Shown here one piece after another: positions 18,971-29,207 of a stretch of DNA of 64,000 bases (position 1 is its first letter; the number at the start of each line of letters is the position of its first letter). Origin of the DNA: Betaproteobacteria bacterium. Its GTDB lineage: Bacteria > Pseudomonadota > Gammaproteobacteria > Burkholderiales > Methylophilaceae. Made by a program: the position numbers and the translations under genes. The notes under the pieces were generated by a model. The model was not told where the DNA came from and did not search any database. It saw only the letters and a list, made by a program, of their open reading frames with translations. The DNA lies in the NCBI GenBank assembly GCA_016868195.1, contig VGHQ01000001.1, positions 62,001 through 126,000 on the forward strand. The letters are read 5' to 3'.

Positions 18971-19852
18971 TTAACTCACAAACAAATTGGAAGATAAATA
19001 GCGGTCGCCTCGATCACAAGCAATAGATACGATCACAGCATCTTTATTTGCTCTCGCTATTTGAAGAGCGACATGAAGCGCTCCGCCAGTAGATGCTCCA
19101 GAAAAAATACCTTCTTCTTTTGCAAGTTTTCGTGCAATTTCTTCTGCATTTTGCTGTGAGACATATTCAATCCGATCAATATTTTTTGGACTATAAATTT
19201 TAGGTAAATAAGCTTCTGGCCATTTACGTATACCTGGAATTTGAGAGCCTTCTTCTGGCTGAACACCAATAATTTGAATATCTTTATTTTTTTCTTTTAA
19301 GAATCTTGAGGTGCCTACAATCGTACCTGTAGTACCCATACTCGAGATAAAATGAGTGATGCGACCTTTTGTATCTTTCCATATTTCGGGACCTGTACCT
19401 TCGTAATGTGCTTTGGGATTGTCAAGATTACTAAATTGATCCAAAACAAAACCTTTACCTTCTTTTTGCATCTCTAAGGCGGTGTCTCTTGCAAACTCCA
19501 TACTGCCCTCTTGCGAGGTTAGAATGAGTTCTGCACCAAACGCTTTCATGGTTTGCCGTCTTTCGATGGTTTGATTTTCTGGTATAACCAAAATCATTTT
19601 ATAGCCCTTCATCGCAGCCACCATAGCAAGCGCTATACCTGTATTACCAGATGTAGCCTCAATGAGTGTATCGCCTGGTTTAATATCGCCTCTTAATTCA
19701 GCGTTATGAATCATAGAAAACGCGGCTCTATCTTTTACTGAGCCTGCGGGATTATTACCTTCTAATTTAAGGTAGATCGCGCTGGTTAAATTTCCATTCA
19801 TGCGCTGCAGGGAAACGAGCGGTGTGTTACCAATAAAATTTTCTAAGTGCAT
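18971..19852 (-). CDS. cysM: Cysteine synthase B
   Basis: A PLP enzyme that makes cysteine (or S-sulfocysteine) from O-acetylserine. NPAGSVKDRAAFSMI contains the PLP lysine. TSGNTGIALAM is the substrate loop and GTTGTIVGTSRFL the phosphate-binding loop. The N-terminus HLENFIGNTPLV is typical of CysM. The ORF track starts 33 codons upstream, inside dsbB. I choose ATG at 19852, which shares one base with the dsbB stop (TAATG), giving 293 residues, the normal length. CysM rather than CysK is favoured by the N-terminus and the short length. Confidence 0.92.
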   Translation of the reverse strand: MHLENFIGNTPLVSLQRMNGNLTSAIYLKLEGNNPAGSVKDRAAFSMIHNAELRGDIKPGDTLIEATSGNTGIALAMVAAMKGYKMILVIPENQTIERRQTMKAFGAELILTSQEGSMEFARDTALEMQKEGKGFVLDQFSNLDNPKAHYEGTGPEIWKDTKGRITHFISSMGTTGTIVGTSRFLKEKNKDIQIIGVQPEEGSQIPGIRKWPEAYLPKIYSPKNIDRIEYVSQQNAEEIARKLAKEEGIFSGASTGGALHVALQIARANKDAVIVSIACDRGDRYLSSNLFVS

Positions 19853-20352
19853 TACTTTACATTCATCCGAAATATAAGAACGGTATATACGAGAAAAGAT
19901 ATAAATCCAATTAAAGCCCACTGAGGAATTGTAAGGCCCAGTAAACTCCAATCAATATGGGAGCAGTCACCCGTCCCTTTAAAAAGTAAATTTAAAGCTT
20001 TTGAAAATGGAAAATTTTCAAACATATAATTTAAGTCAACGCCGCATTCATTAGGAACATCAACGGCTTTCGATTGAATCAGAATATGTTTAAACGAAAA
20101 TACCATGCCTATAATTGAGGTTATAGATAAGACAACTAGGGACAGTCTTCTCATTAAGTATGTTGGCCTAATAAATGCATTAATCAAAAAGAATAGTCCC
20201 AACACCATAAAAATAATCCTTTGCGTAATGCATAAAGGGCAAGGTTCGAGATTAAATTTTTTTTGAATGAACAGCGCTAATGCAACTAAAAAATAAGCAG
20301 CAAAAAAAGCAAATAAATGGGCTTGTTTATGTGATAAAAAAAATTTCTTCAA
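19852..20352 (-). CDS. dsbB: Disulfide bond formation protein B
   Basis: An inner-membrane quinone reductase that re-oxidises DsbA. The 166-residue protein has four membrane helices. The first periplasmic pair is in EPCPLCITQR (Cys38, Cys41). The second is Cys in VPNECGVDL and Cys in GTGDCSHIDW, matching the DsbB quartet. It is divergent from xseA across 64 bases and overlaps the cysM start by one base. Confidence 0.95.
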   Translation of the reverse strand: MKKFFLSHKQAHLFAFFAAYFLVALALFIQKKFNLEPCPLCITQRIIFMVLGLFFLINAFIRPTYLMRRLSLVVLSITSIIGMVFSFKHILIQSKAVDVPNECGVDLNYMFENFPFSKALNLLFKGTGDCSHIDWSLLGLTIPQWALIGFISFLVYTVLIFRMNVK

Positions 20353-20380
20353 TTAAAGCTCTTTAATTATTCATAGACTC

Positions 20381-20386
20381 TATAAT
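20381..20386 (+). promoter_or_regulatory. Pribnow box upstream of xseA
   Basis: A perfect TATAAT in the context GACTCTATAATGAAG lies 30 bases before the xseA start, in the dsbB-xseA divergent gap. The -35 region is not recognisable. Confidence 0.45.
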
Positions 20387-20416
20387 GAAGATAATTGTAA
20401 CGGATATCCCCCTAGT

Positions 20417-21643
20417 TTGATTAATTCAACACCAATAAATAGCACCAAACCTAACGAGGCCAAGGTTTTTTCTGTTAAAGAAATAAACCGCCTCGTCAGG
20501 GAGCTTCTTGAGCAGAGTTTTCCCTCATTTTGGATTTCAGGCGAAATCTCTAATTTTATAAGCGCATCCTCTGGACATTGGTACTTTTCTCTTAAGGATG
20601 ATGAAGCTCAAGTACGCTGCACCATGTTTAAAAATAAAAATATGGCTGCTGATTGGATCCCTAAAAATGGTGAAAAAATTGAAGCGAAATGTTTTATTGG
20701 GCTCTATGAAGCTCGCGGAGAATACCAGCTTAATATTGATCTGATTAGACATGCGGGTGCTGGGCTTTTATCGGAAGCCTTTAATCAATTAAAAGAAAGG
20801 CTTCTCAAAGAAGGTCTTTTTGAAACTTCTCGTAAAAAACTCATACCTCAATTTCCCAAGTCTATTGGAGTTATTACTTCTCCTACAGGTGCTGCAATTG
20901 AAGATATTCTTACTACTCTTAAAAGACGAAGTCTCCATATTCCAATCTTTATATATCCTTGTCTCGTTCAAGGTAAAGAGGCGCCTCTCGCGATTGTAAA
21001 AGCTATTGAAACTGCAAATATCAGAATGGAATGTGATGTGCTCATTCTTGCGCGAGGTGGTGGTTCGATTGAAGACTTATGGGCCTTTAATGAAGAAATT
21101 GTAGCGCGAGGAATTATTGCATCTAAAATACCTATTATTACAGGTGTTGGTCATGAGACTGACACAACCATAGCTGATTTTGTATCAGACCTTAGAGCAC
21201 CAACTCCGACAGGCGCGGCTGAGCTCGTCACAAGCCATACTGTCGAACTAGTTAAAACAATTCAAGTATACAAAAATCAATTAAATAAAGTAATGGCTGG
21301 TGTCATCCGTGAATTGATGCAAAAAATAGACTATCTAGAGAAAAGGCTTATATCACCCCGACAACAAATTCAAAGACAAAAGGAACAGATTCATCAATAT
21401 ATACAAAGGATTAATCAAAGCATGAAAAATGCAATGATTCAATATCGTTTAAAGATCGATAAATTGAAATTAAACTTAGATCATTTAAGCCCTCATGCTG
21501 TTTTATCAAGAGGCTATTCCATTATCACAAATGTTGATGGCCAGATTGTAAATAATGTAAACCAGTTAAAGCTTGATGATAAAATTCGTATTCAATTGAA
21601 CCATGGCCAAGCTGATGCAAATATTTCAGATCTTAAAAATTAA
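20417..21643 (+). CDS. xseA: Exodeoxyribonuclease VII large subunit
   Basis: Catalytic subunit of ExoVII, which degrades single-stranded DNA to oligonucleotides. The 408-residue protein has an N-terminal OB-fold (FSVKEINRLVRELLEQSFPSFWISGEISN, ASSGHWYFSLKD). The catalytic domain includes PKSIGVITSPTGAAIEDIL and LARGGGSIEDLWAFNEE. A coiled-coil region (about 280-360) follows, then a C-terminal VLSRGYSI block. The start shown is TTG; no ATG is available before the conserved OB-fold. The xseB subunit gene is not adjacent. Confidence 0.95.
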   Translation: MINSTPINSTKPNEAKVFSVKEINRLVRELLEQSFPSFWISGEISNFISASSGHWYFSLKDDEAQVRCTMFKNKNMAADWIPKNGEKIEAKCFIGLYEARGEYQLNIDLIRHAGAGLLSEAFNQLKERLLKEGLFETSRKKLIPQFPKSIGVITSPTGAAIEDILTTLKRRSLHIPIFIYPCLVQGKEAPLAIVKAIETANIRMECDVLILARGGGSIEDLWAFNEEIVARGIIASKIPIITGVGHETDTTIADFVSDLRAPTPTGAAELVTSHTVELVKTIQVYKNQLNKVMAGVIRELMQKIDYLEKRLISPRQQIQRQKEQIHQYIQRINQSMKNAMIQYRLKIDKLKLNLDHLSPHAVLSRGYSIITNVDGQIVNNVNQLKLDDKIRIQLNHGQADANISDLKN

Positions 21644-21677
21644 TCATTTTAATTGAATTAAATATACTCTGGCGCTC

Positions 21678-23564
21678 ATGGAAGATACCAAAAAAAATAA
21701 TCAGAAAGTCTCGATAGCAACACTTTCACTTGCAGCCTTAGGTGTCGTATTTGGTGATATTGGCACAAGCCCCCTATACACTATGAAAGAAGTTTTTTCT
21801 TTAAGCAAACATCCAGTTGAACTTACTCAATTTAACGTTCTAGGTATACTTTCACTTGTCTTCTGGTCTCTCATTATGATTGTGTCAGTGAAATATGTAG
21901 GCTTTATCATGCGAGCTGATAATAGAGGGGAAGGCGGCATTATGGCTTTACTCTCTCTTGCTAATAAAAATGCGCCGAGCAGTAATAAAAGAAATTGGAT
22001 TATGATTTTAGGCATTCTTGGGGCTTGTATGTTTTATGCAGACGGAATGATTACACCTGCAATTTCTGTTTTATCTGCGATAGAGGGTCTTGAGGTTGTT
22101 GCACCTTCCTTAAGCCACCTTATTATCCCAATAACTCTTATAGTACTTTTTATTTTATTTTATGCACAAAGCAAAGGAACAAATATTGTAGGCGCACTCT
22201 TTGGTCCCATTATGTTTTTTTGGTTTTTAACACTTGGATTATTGGGTCTTACGAATATTGCGCAAGAGCCACATGTACTTCATGCGATTAATCCTTTACA
22301 TGCATTTCATTTCTTCCAATTAGCTCCCATGGTTGCATTTGTAGCTTTAGGTGCTGTCGTTTTATCTGTAACCGGTGCTGAAGCGCTTTATGTAGATATG
22401 GGACATTTTGGTAAACATCCTATTAGGCTTGCATGGTTTATTTTTGTGCTTCCAGCGCTTACATTAAATTACTTTGGACAAGGTGCATTACTTATTAGTA
22501 ATCCTGAAAATATTAAAAATCCTTTTTATCTTATGGCCCCCGAATTTCTTGGTATTCCTCTTATTATTTTAGCGACCCTCGCTGCAATCATAGCTTCACA
22601 AGCAGTGATCACTGGGGCATTTTCAGTTTCAAGACAAGCACTTCAATTGGGATTCTTACCAAGAATGCACGTCGAACATACTTCGGAAAATCAAGAGGGG
22701 CAAATTTATCTCCCAAGAATTAATTGGCTCTTAATGATTTCAGTGATGGCTTTGGTTGTGACTTTCAAAAGCTCAGGCAATCTTGCAGGGGCATATGGTA
22801 TTGCAGTTACAGGTGATATGGTAATCTCAACGCTTCTAGCGAGCTTTGTATTCTATGAAGTGTGGAAATGGAACCCCATTAAAACACTTATTTTTATGGC
22901 AATTTTTTTAATGATCGATTTAGCATTTTTTAGTGCCAATATTTTAAAAATACCTGATGGTGGTTGGTTTCCGATTTTAATCGGCTGCATTCTTTTTGTT
23001 TTAATGACTACGTGGAAAAAAGGTCGTGCACTTCTTTATAAAATACTTCAGGGTGAAGCTATTGAAATTAATTCATTTATTTCATCTATAGGCACTAATC
23101 CGCCACCTCGAGTAGAAGGTACTGCAATATTTATGACGCCTAATCCTGAGGGTGTTCCTCATGCACTTCTTCATAACCTTAAACATAATAAAGTAATTCA
23201 TGAAAAAGTTATTATTTTGACTGTGATGTTTATGGACTATCCTCACTCATTTACAAAAGATCTAGTAACTGTTGAAAAACTGCCTTATAACTTTTACAAA
23301 GTCACTGTGAAATATGGATTTAAAGATGTGCCCGATTTACCAAAAGACTTGGCATTATGTGTGAAAAATGCTGTCAATATTGATCCAATGAATAGCTCAT
23401 ACTTTATCGGTAAGGAAATTTTATTAGCGACGCCAAAAGACAACATGAATTATTGGAGAAAGAAACTATTTATCGGTTTATTTAGAAGTGCGGAAACAAT
23501 TACCAATCAATTTAAGCTTCCACCTAACCGAGTGGTTGAATTAGGAAGCCAAGTATTGTTTTAA
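21678..23564 (+). CDS. kup: Low-affinity potassium transporter Kup
   Basis: A 628-residue inner-membrane K+/H+ symporter. ALGVVFGDIGTSPLYTMKEVF is the family signature in the first helix. About twelve hydrophobic segments fill residues 15-440, and a hydrophilic C-terminal region of about 170 residues follows, as in E. coli Kup. ADNRGEGGIMALLSLA and GMITPAISVLSAIEGLEV are further conserved blocks. The M48 lipoprotein gene starts 2 bases after the stop. Confidence 0.96.
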   Translation: MEDTKKNNQKVSIATLSLAALGVVFGDIGTSPLYTMKEVFSLSKHPVELTQFNVLGILSLVFWSLIMIVSVKYVGFIMRADNRGEGGIMALLSLANKNAPSSNKRNWIMILGILGACMFYADGMITPAISVLSAIEGLEVVAPSLSHLIIPITLIVLFILFYAQSKGTNIVGALFGPIMFFWFLTLGLLGLTNIAQEPHVLHAINPLHAFHFFQLAPMVAFVALGAVVLSVTGAEALYVDMGHFGKHPIRLAWFIFVLPALTLNYFGQGALLISNPENIKNPFYLMAPEFLGIPLIILATLAAIIASQAVITGAFSVSRQALQLGFLPRMHVEHTSENQEGQIYLPRINWLLMISVMALVVTFKSSGNLAGAYGIAVTGDMVISTLLASFVFYEVWKWNPIKTLIFMAIFLMIDLAFFSANILKIPDGGWFPILIGCILFVLMTTWKKGRALLYKILQGEAIEINSFISSIGTNPPPRVEGTAIFMTPNPEGVPHALLHNLKHNKVIHEKVIILTVMFMDYPHSFTKDLVTVEKLPYNFYKVTVKYGFKDVPDLPKDLALCVKNAVNIDPMNSSYFIGKEILLATPKDNMNYWRKKLFIGLFRSAETITNQFKLPPNRVVELGSQVLF

Positions 23565-23566
23565 GA

Positions 23567-24382
23567 ATGAAATATAGTTTTTTATTTTTATTAGTATTTC
23601 TTATTACAGGTTGTGCCTCAACTACTATAAAAAATCAATCAGGTATCGATAGAAAACAACTTTTACTTATGCCCCAATCTATGGTGGCAAGCCTGGCAAA
23701 TGATAGCTACAGAGCTGCACTTCAAGAAGCAAGAAAGAAAAATAAACTGAATGTTGATTCTTTTCAAGTAAGTCGCGTTAAGAGAATTAGTAATAGACTA
23801 ATTGCTAATACAACTTTTTTTAAGCCTGAAGCTAATCAGTGGACTTGGGAAATAAATATTGAAGACAATGATGAAGTTAATGCTTACTGTATGCCTGGGG
23901 GGAAAATTATGGTCTTCTCAGGTCTTATTCGAAAACTAAAAGCTACTGATGACGAATTAGCAGCCGTTATCGGACATGAAATTTCTCATGCACTTCGTGA
24001 ACACGGCCGGGAAAGAATGTCGACTGCAGCCGTTCAACAATTAGGTTTGATTGGTTTTGCAGCTTACATATCAAATACAAGTAAACGCAATAGAGCGAAT
24101 GCCACTGTACAAGCAGTTTCTTTGGGTACTACCCTCTTTTTCGCCCTACCTAATAGCCGAACACAAGAAAGAGAAGCTGATGCTATTGGTCTTGAACTTG
24201 CCGCGAGATCAGGATTTAATCCTTTGGCTTCAGTCACCTTATGGGAAAAAATGAAACAACAAGATACTAAAAAACCACCTGAATTTTTAAGCACTCATCC
24301 ATCTGATGACAATCGTATTAGGGAGCTCACTGATCTTGCCAATAAATTCAAGCCCCTCTATGAATCAAATCGACCAAGGTAA
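23567..24382 (+). CDS. M48 family metalloprotease lipoprotein (LoiP/YcaL-like)
   Basis: A 271-residue zinc protease probably anchored in an envelope membrane and facing the periplasm. LITGC at residues 12-16 is a lipobox. GHEISHALREHGRE contains the HExxH zinc motif, and READAIGLELAARSGF supplies the third ligand Glu. The C-terminal FLSTHPSDDNRIREL is typical of this periplasmic group, which degrades misfolded outer-membrane proteins in E. coli (LoiP, BepA). It follows kup by 2 bases but is functionally unrelated to it. Confidence 0.93.
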   Translation: MKYSFLFLLVFLITGCASTTIKNQSGIDRKQLLLMPQSMVASLANDSYRAALQEARKKNKLNVDSFQVSRVKRISNRLIANTTFFKPEANQWTWEINIEDNDEVNAYCMPGGKIMVFSGLIRKLKATDDELAAVIGHEISHALREHGRERMSTAAVQQLGLIGFAAYISNTSKRNRANATVQAVSLGTTLFFALPNSRTQEREADAIGLELAARSGFNPLASVTLWEKMKQQDTKKPPEFLSTHPSDDNRIRELTDLANKFKPLYESNRPR

Positions 24383-24433
24383 TTGCAATAGACTTTAATG
24401 TAAAATACTGTTTTAACTTAAAAAAATACTTGT

Positions 24434-25261
24434 ATGGATCAATTAAAATCAATCATCGAAAACGCTTTTGAAATAAGAGCTGAAATCAATCCAAAAAATG
24501 CACCAAAAGAAATTAAAGATACTGTGGATGAAGTGCTTAATAATTTAAATAATGGATCGCTGCGAGTGGCAACGCGCATCAGAGACTCACAAGAGTGGGA
24601 AACACATCAATGGATTAAGAAGGCGGTATTACTCTCTTTCCGACTCTACGATAACGAGGTCATGAAGAGTGGTTATACCAATTACTTTGATAAAGTAAAT
24701 TCAAAATTTGCTAATTTCTCTGATGAAGATTTTAAAGCAGGTGGTTATCGTGTTGTACCGAATGCTATTGCAAGACGCGGTTCATTTATTGGCAAAAATG
24801 TTGTGCTCATGCCTTCATATGTAAATATTGGGGCTTATGTAGACGAAGGTACAATGGTCGATACATGGGCGACTGTCGGTTCTTGTGCGCAAATTGGTAA
24901 AAATGTTCACCTCTCAGGAGGCGTAGGCATTGGTGGGGTATTGGAACCTATTCAAGCTGGTCCAACTATTATTGGTGATAATTGCTTTATTGGTGCACGA
25001 TCAGAAGTGGTTGAAGGTGTGATCGTTGAAGATAATGCAGTTATTTCTATGGGGGTCTATATTGGCCAATCTACTAAAATTTATGATCGTGAGACAGGCG
25101 AAGTAACTTATGGCCGCATTCCTAAAGGCTCAGTTGTTGTTTCAGGAAACCTACCATCAAAAGATAGCTCTTATAGTCTTTACTGTGCAGTGATTGTAAA
25201 AAAGGTAGACGAAAAAACACTCGGTAAAGTTGGTATTAATGAGTTGCTTAGAGGTATTTAA
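24434..25261 (+). CDS. dapD: 2,3,4,5-tetrahydropyridine-2,6-dicarboxylate N-succinyltransferase
   Basis: Uses succinyl-CoA to acylate tetrahydrodipicolinate in the diaminopimelate/lysine pathway. The 275-residue length is normal. The central left-handed beta-helix is built of hexapeptide repeats (for example [20 protein letters not shown] and [15 protein letters not shown]). The N-terminal helical domain and C-terminal [17 protein letters not shown] match the family. The ArsC-like gene follows by 2 bases, then dapE, so two enzymes of the succinylase branch are in one operon. Confidence 0.97.
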   Translation: MDQLKSIIENAFEIRAEINPKNAPKEIKDTVDEVLNNLNNGSLRVATRIRDSQEWETHQWIKKAVLLSFRLYDNEVMKSGYTNYFDKVNSKFANFSDEDFKAGGYRVVPNAIARRGSFIGKNVVLMPSYVNIGAYVDEGTMVDTWATVGSCAQIGKNVHLSGGVGIGGVLEPIQAGPTIIGDNCFIGARSEVVEGVIVEDNAVISMGVYIGQSTKIYDRETGEVTYGRIPKGSVVVSGNLPSKDSSYSLYCAVIVKKVDEKTLGKVGINELLRGI

Positions 25262-25263
25262 TT

Positions 25264-25626
25264 ATGATGGTAGTCGGCATTAAAAATTGTAGTACTGTCA
25301 AAAAAGCATTAACTTGGTTTGATAACCATAAAATTAAATATGAATTTTTTGATCTAAAAAAAGAAGCATTAGATCAGGCTACTTTGACTGCATGGGTTAA
25401 AAAACTACCAAATCATTTAACCTGGGATATGCTCATTAATAAATCCGGCATGACCTGGAGAAATCTGACAGGCCGAGAAAAAAAACTTGGAGACAATAAA
25501 GAAACTGCCATTCAATTAATTATAGAAAACCCAACGGTGATGAAAAGACCTTTGGTAGCAATCGACAAAAAAGTAGTATCGCTTGGATTTGATGAAGCTA
25601 AATTTAAACAATTATTTAAAAAATAA
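25264..25626 (+). CDS. ArsC/Spx-like (YffB-type) thioredoxin-fold protein
   Basis: A 120-residue ArsC-family protein. [16 protein letters not shown] has a single Cys at the position of the ArsC/Spx redox loop, and [16 protein letters not shown] is the conserved C-terminal block. It lacks the additional Cys residues of true arsenate reductases. E. coli YffB, of the same type, is also encoded directly upstream of dapE, so the neighbourhood is conserved. The biochemical role of this group is uncertain; glutathione binding has been proposed for YffB-like proteins. Confidence 0.87.
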   Translation: MMVVGIKNCSTVKKALTWFDNHKIKYEFFDLKKEALDQATLTAWVKKLPNHLTWDMLINKSGMTWRNLTGREKKLGDNKETAIQLIIENPTVMKRPLVAIDKKVVSLGFDEAKFKQLFKK

Positions 25627-25628
25627 AA

Positions 25629-26756
25629 ATGACCAGAACATTAGAACTCACTAAGAATTTAATTGCTAGAAAATCTAACACGCCTGACGATGCTGGCTGT
25701 CAAGATTTTCTTATAAGCCTCTTAGAACCTTTAGGTTTTAAATGTGAAAAAATTAAAGTAGGTGATGTAGAAAATTTATACGCACGGAGAGGGACTGAAG
25801 CACCCTTCTTTTTTTTTGCAGGTCATACAGATGTCGTACCGAGTGGCCCAGTCGATCAATGGATATCGCCTCCTTTTGAACCTACAATCAAAGATGACAA
25901 GCTTTATGGTCGAGGTGCTGCGGATATGAAAACATCTATTGCAGCCTTTATTGTTTCCATTGAAGAATTTTTAGACGAAACCAAAGGTTTCAAAGGTTCA
26001 ATTGGATTAATTATTACTTCCGACGAAGAAGGTGTGGCGGTGGATGGTACCGTAAAAGTAGTTGAACTTCTTAAAGAAAGAAATCAAAGGATTGATTTTT
26101 GTGTAGTCGGTGAGCCTACTTCACATCTTAAGTTCGGTGATATGATAAAAAATGGCCGAAGAGGGTCGCTTTCCGCAAAGCTTACTGTAAAAGGCATTCA
26201 AGGTCATATTGCCTACCCTCATTTGGTTAAGAATCCGATTCATATGGTTGCTCCTGCAATCACAGATTTAGTCAATATGTCCTGGGATGAAGGTAATGAA
26301 TATTTTCCTAAAACCTCTTGGCAAATTTCAAATATTAAAGGCGGCACAGGTGCTACAAATACTGTTCCTGGCGAAGTCGATATTCTTTTTAATTTTAGAT
26401 ACTCAACAGCAAGTACTGCTGAAAATTTAAAAGAAAGAGCACATGCTATTTTAGATAAGCATAAACTTGATTACGTAATTGATTGGGAGCACTCGGGCAA
26501 TCCTTATTTAACAAAAAAAGGGAAGCTTGTAGAGATTTTATCGCAAGCGATTAAAGAAACTGTGGGTATCACACCCGAGCTTTCTACAACGGGCGGCACT
26601 TCGGATGGTCGCTTTATTGCGAACATCAGCGATCAGGTTGTAGAATTTGGCCCGCTCAATGCCACGATTCATAAAATAAATGAATGTATTGATGTAAAAG
26701 ATATCGAACCACTCAAAGATATCTATAAACTGACGTTGCATAAGATTCTCACTTGA
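25629..26756 (+). CDS. dapE: Succinyl-diaminopimelate desuccinylase
   Basis: Hydrolyses N-succinyl-LL-diaminopimelate to LL-diaminopimelate and succinate. It is a 375-residue di-zinc M20 peptidase-like enzyme. [11 protein letters not shown] carries the first zinc His and the adjacent Asp. [10 protein letters not shown] bridges the two metals, and [12 protein letters not shown] supplies the catalytic Glu pair. [10 protein letters not shown] and [14 protein letters not shown] contain the remaining ligands. It overlaps prmB by TTGA. Confidence 0.97.
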   Translation: MTRTLELTKNLIARKSNTPDDAGCQDFLISLLEPLGFKCEKIKVGDVENLYARRGTEAPFFFFAGHTDVVPSGPVDQWISPPFEPTIKDDKLYGRGAADMKTSIAAFIVSIEEFLDETKGFKGSIGLIITSDEEGVAVDGTVKVVELLKERNQRIDFCVVGEPTSHLKFGDMIKNGRRGSLSAKLTVKGIQGHIAYPHLVKNPIHMVAPAITDLVNMSWDEGNEYFPKTSWQISNIKGGTGATNTVPGEVDILFNFRYSTASTAENLKERAHAILDKHKLDYVIDWEHSGNPYLTKKGKLVEILSQAIKETVGITPELSTTGGTSDGRFIANISDQVVEFGPLNATIHKINECIDVKDIEPLKDIYKLTLHKILT

Positions 26757-27652
26757 GCCAAGCGCAAATTCTTGCTGAGCTTTCTTCAATTCGTGATTGG
26801 CTTAGATACACGGTTAGTCAATTTGAAAGTTCTGATATTTTTTTTGGTCATGGCACTTCTAATGCATATGACGAAGCTGTCTGGCTTATTTTTGGCTTTC
26901 TTCACCTTCCTCACGATACGATAGAAAACTTTTTAGACGCTAGCCTAACAGGCAAAGAAAAAAAAGATTTATTATTTTTAATTGAAAAAAGAATTAAAGA
27001 CAAAATCCCAACTGCTTATCTTCTTAATGAAGCCTGGCTAAGAGATTACAAGTTTTATGTGGATGAGCGCGTCATTGTTCCTAGATCTTTAATTGCGGAG
27101 TTATTAAGCGAAAATCTTTACCCATGGATTGATGATCCTGAAAAAATCTTTAGCGCGCTAGACTTATGCTCTGGCAGTGGTTGCTTAGGCATAATGATGG
27201 CACATAGCTTTCAGAATGCAATTATTGATCTTGTAGACTTATCTGAAAAAGCATTACAGGTAGCGGAAATCAATATTAATCATTATGGGCTTAATGATCG
27301 TACCGAATTAATTCAATCTAATTTATTTGATGCCTTACAAGATAAGAAATATGACCTCATTATTTCGAACCCTCCTTATGTAAATCAAGCTTCAGTTGAT
27401 AGCTTCCCTATGGAATTTTTAAAAGAACCAAGTATGGCTTTAGGGAGTGGAGAAGAGGGTTTAGATCACACCATTAGAATTATCAACGAAGCAAAACGCT
27501 ATCTTAATGATGATGGCATATTAATTGTTGAAATTGGTCACAACAAAGAAGTTTTATTAAATAAATTCCCTAAACTTAAATTTCAATGGCTAGATGTTTC
27601 TTTAGGTAATGACTTTGTGCTTATGCTACAAAAATCTCAATTACCTGATTAG
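26753..27652 (+). CDS. prmB: Ribosomal protein L3 N5-glutamine methyltransferase
   Basis: Methylates a glutamine of ribosomal protein uL3 using SAM. The 299-residue protein has an N-terminal helical domain, a [18 protein letters not shown] motif, and the catalytic SNPPYV motif that binds the substrate glutamine. [18 protein letters not shown] is typical of PrmB rather than PrmC. The start is TTG, overlapping the dapE stop (TTGA). The final 4 bases overlap convergent rluB. Confidence 0.93.
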   Translation: MSQAQILAELSSIRDWLRYTVSQFESSDIFFGHGTSNAYDEAVWLIFGFLHLPHDTIENFLDASLTGKEKKDLLFLIEKRIKDKIPTAYLLNEAWLRDYKFYVDERVIVPRSLIAELLSENLYPWIDDPEKIFSALDLCSGSGCLGIMMAHSFQNAIIDLVDLSEKALQVAEININHYGLNDRTELIQSNLFDALQDKKYDLIISNPPYVNQASVDSFPMEFLKEPSMALGSGEEGLDHTIRIINEAKRYLNDDGILIVEIGHNKEVLLNKFPKLKFQWLDVSLGNDFVLMLQKSQLPD

Positions 27653-28623
27653 ATTTTTTTAATATCAGAATCACTTCTGATTCTTCTCTTAACTGGTTTT
27701 CTTCCAATCTTTTTAATCTTTTTATCTAATATAGCTTTTCGATCAAGCTTCACTTTAGGCGCATAGGGTGATGGATGCGCATGTTTTTTTCGCGCTTTAA
27801 CTTTATTAAGACTTTCATTACGGCTGATCATCGAAAAAGGCATATCTAGCCATTTTAAAATTTTTTCAACTTCTTTCACTTCAAGCTCTAGCATCATGCC
27901 TCTTTTTACCCGAGATGGAAGAGACACGGGGCCAAATCTAGTTCGAATGAGTCGACTCACGGGCAAATTAAAATGTTCAAACAAACGCCTTACTTCTCGA
28001 TTTCTGCCTTCCATTAGTATGACTTGATACCAGCGATTAGCTCCTTCGCCACCTTGATAACGAATTTCATCAAATTTCGCGAGGCCATCATCTAACTTAA
28101 CGCCTGATTTTAACTTTGATATTTGCTCTTCAGTTAATTCGCCAAAGATACGAACAGCATATTCACGTTCAATTTCAAATTTAGGATGCATGAGGCGATT
28201 AGCAAGATCGCCTGAAGTAGTAAACATAAGGAGCCCTGAAGTATTAATGTCAAGACGCCCTATCGAAATCCATTTTTCATTCTTAATTCTAGGCAACTTT
28301 GAGAATACTGTAGTTCTTTTTTGCGGGTCACTTACAGAAACGATCTCACCTTCAGGCTTATGGTAGATAAGAATTTTAGGAAATTTTAAATCAAAGAAAA
28401 GATGAGTCGTTTTTCCATCAATCTTAATGATGTCATGCTCATAAATCAATTGACCTAAAATTGCTAGGCTATCATTAACATACACACGACCCGCTTCAAT
28501 ATATTTTTCCATTTCTCGTCTGGATCCAATGCCAGATTGAGCAAGGAGTTTATGAAGGCGCTGAGTTTTTGATACGCTTGTTTGCTTACTTTCTTTTGGT
28601 GAATCTTGATCTTGTGAACGCAT
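27649..28623 (-). CDS. rluB: 23S rRNA pseudouridine(2605) synthase
   Basis: Isomerises U2605 of 23S rRNA to pseudouridine. An S4 RNA-binding domain lies at about residues 23-80 (RLHKLLAQSGIGSRREMEKYI). The catalytic motif GRLDINTSGLLMFT contains the nucleophile Asp. EGRNREVRRLFEHF is the conserved RsuA-family block. A basic tail of about 60 residues rich in Lys/Arg closes the protein. RluB, not RsuA, is favoured by the scpAB neighbourhood and the tail. Confidence 0.92.
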   Translation of the reverse strand: MRSQDQDSPKESKQTSVSKTQRLHKLLAQSGIGSRREMEKYIEAGRVYVNDSLAILGQLIYEHDIIKIDGKTTHLFFDLKFPKILIYHKPEGEIVSVSDPQKRTTVFSKLPRIKNEKWISIGRLDINTSGLLMFTTSGDLANRLMHPKFEIEREYAVRIFGELTEEQISKLKSGVKLDDGLAKFDEIRYQGGEGANRWYQVILMEGRNREVRRLFEHFNLPVSRLIRTRFGPVSLPSRVKRGMMLELEVKEVEKILKWLDMPFSMISRNESLNKVKARKKHAHPSPYAPKVKLDRKAILDKKIKKIGRKPVKRRIRSDSDIKKI

Positions 28624-28652
28624 AAAGTAATTAAGTCTTTAATGACTTAACA

Positions 28653-29204
28653 TTAGACATTCAAAGGAATTTCATTTTGGAGGAAGCTTTCGATATCAGG
28701 AAGCTCGGATAAAGACCTTAAATTAAAATCATTTAAAAAATATTTTGTTGTTGCATACAATGAAGGTCTGCCAGGAACGTCTTTTTGACCAATCACATCA
28801 ATCCAGTCTCTCTCTAGCAACTGCCTAATAGCATTAGGATTAAGTGCAACACCTCTAATCTCTTCAATATCGCCCCGCGTGACTGGCTGTCTATAAGCCA
28901 CAATCGCCAACACCTCCATAACTGCACGACTATATTTAGCTACTTTTTCAGGGCTCAATCTCATAAGATAGCTTGAATATTCATCTCTTGCTTTAAAGCG
29001 ATAACCCGATGCGACAAGGACTAATTCCATAGTGCGGTCTTGCCATTCTGTTTTAAGTTCATCTAACAACATTCTTAATGTAGATCGCTCAATTTTTTCT
29101 GAAAATAATTTTTGCAAATCATCCAATGATAAAGGATTAGCGCTTGTTAGAAGTGCCACTTCTAGTATTTGTTTAATTTTCGATATGTTATTTAAATCCG
29201 TCAT
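28653..29204 (-). CDS. scpB: Segregation and condensation protein B
   Basis: A 183-residue kleisin-associated protein that works with ScpA and SMC in chromosome condensation. Two winged-helix domains are expected; VMEVLAIVAYRQPVTRGDIEEIRG and LLERDWIDVIGQKDVPGRPSLYATT are the hallmark blocks. It lies 3 bases after scpA and 29 bases before rluB on the minus strand, a common order. Confidence 0.95.
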   Translation of the reverse strand: MTDLNNISKIKQILEVALLTSANPLSLDDLQKLFSEKIERSTLRMLLDELKTEWQDRTMELVLVASGYRFKARDEYSSYLMRLSPEKVAKYSRAVMEVLAIVAYRQPVTRGDIEEIRGVALNPNAIRQLLERDWIDVIGQKDVPGRPSLYATTKYFLNDFNLRSLSELPDIESFLQNEIPLNV

Positions 29205-29207
29205 GGC

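Noticed and set aside
19853-19951. 33-codon N-terminal extension of cysM in the ORF track
   Set aside because: Lies entirely in dsbB; the TAATG junction and family length support ATG at 19852.
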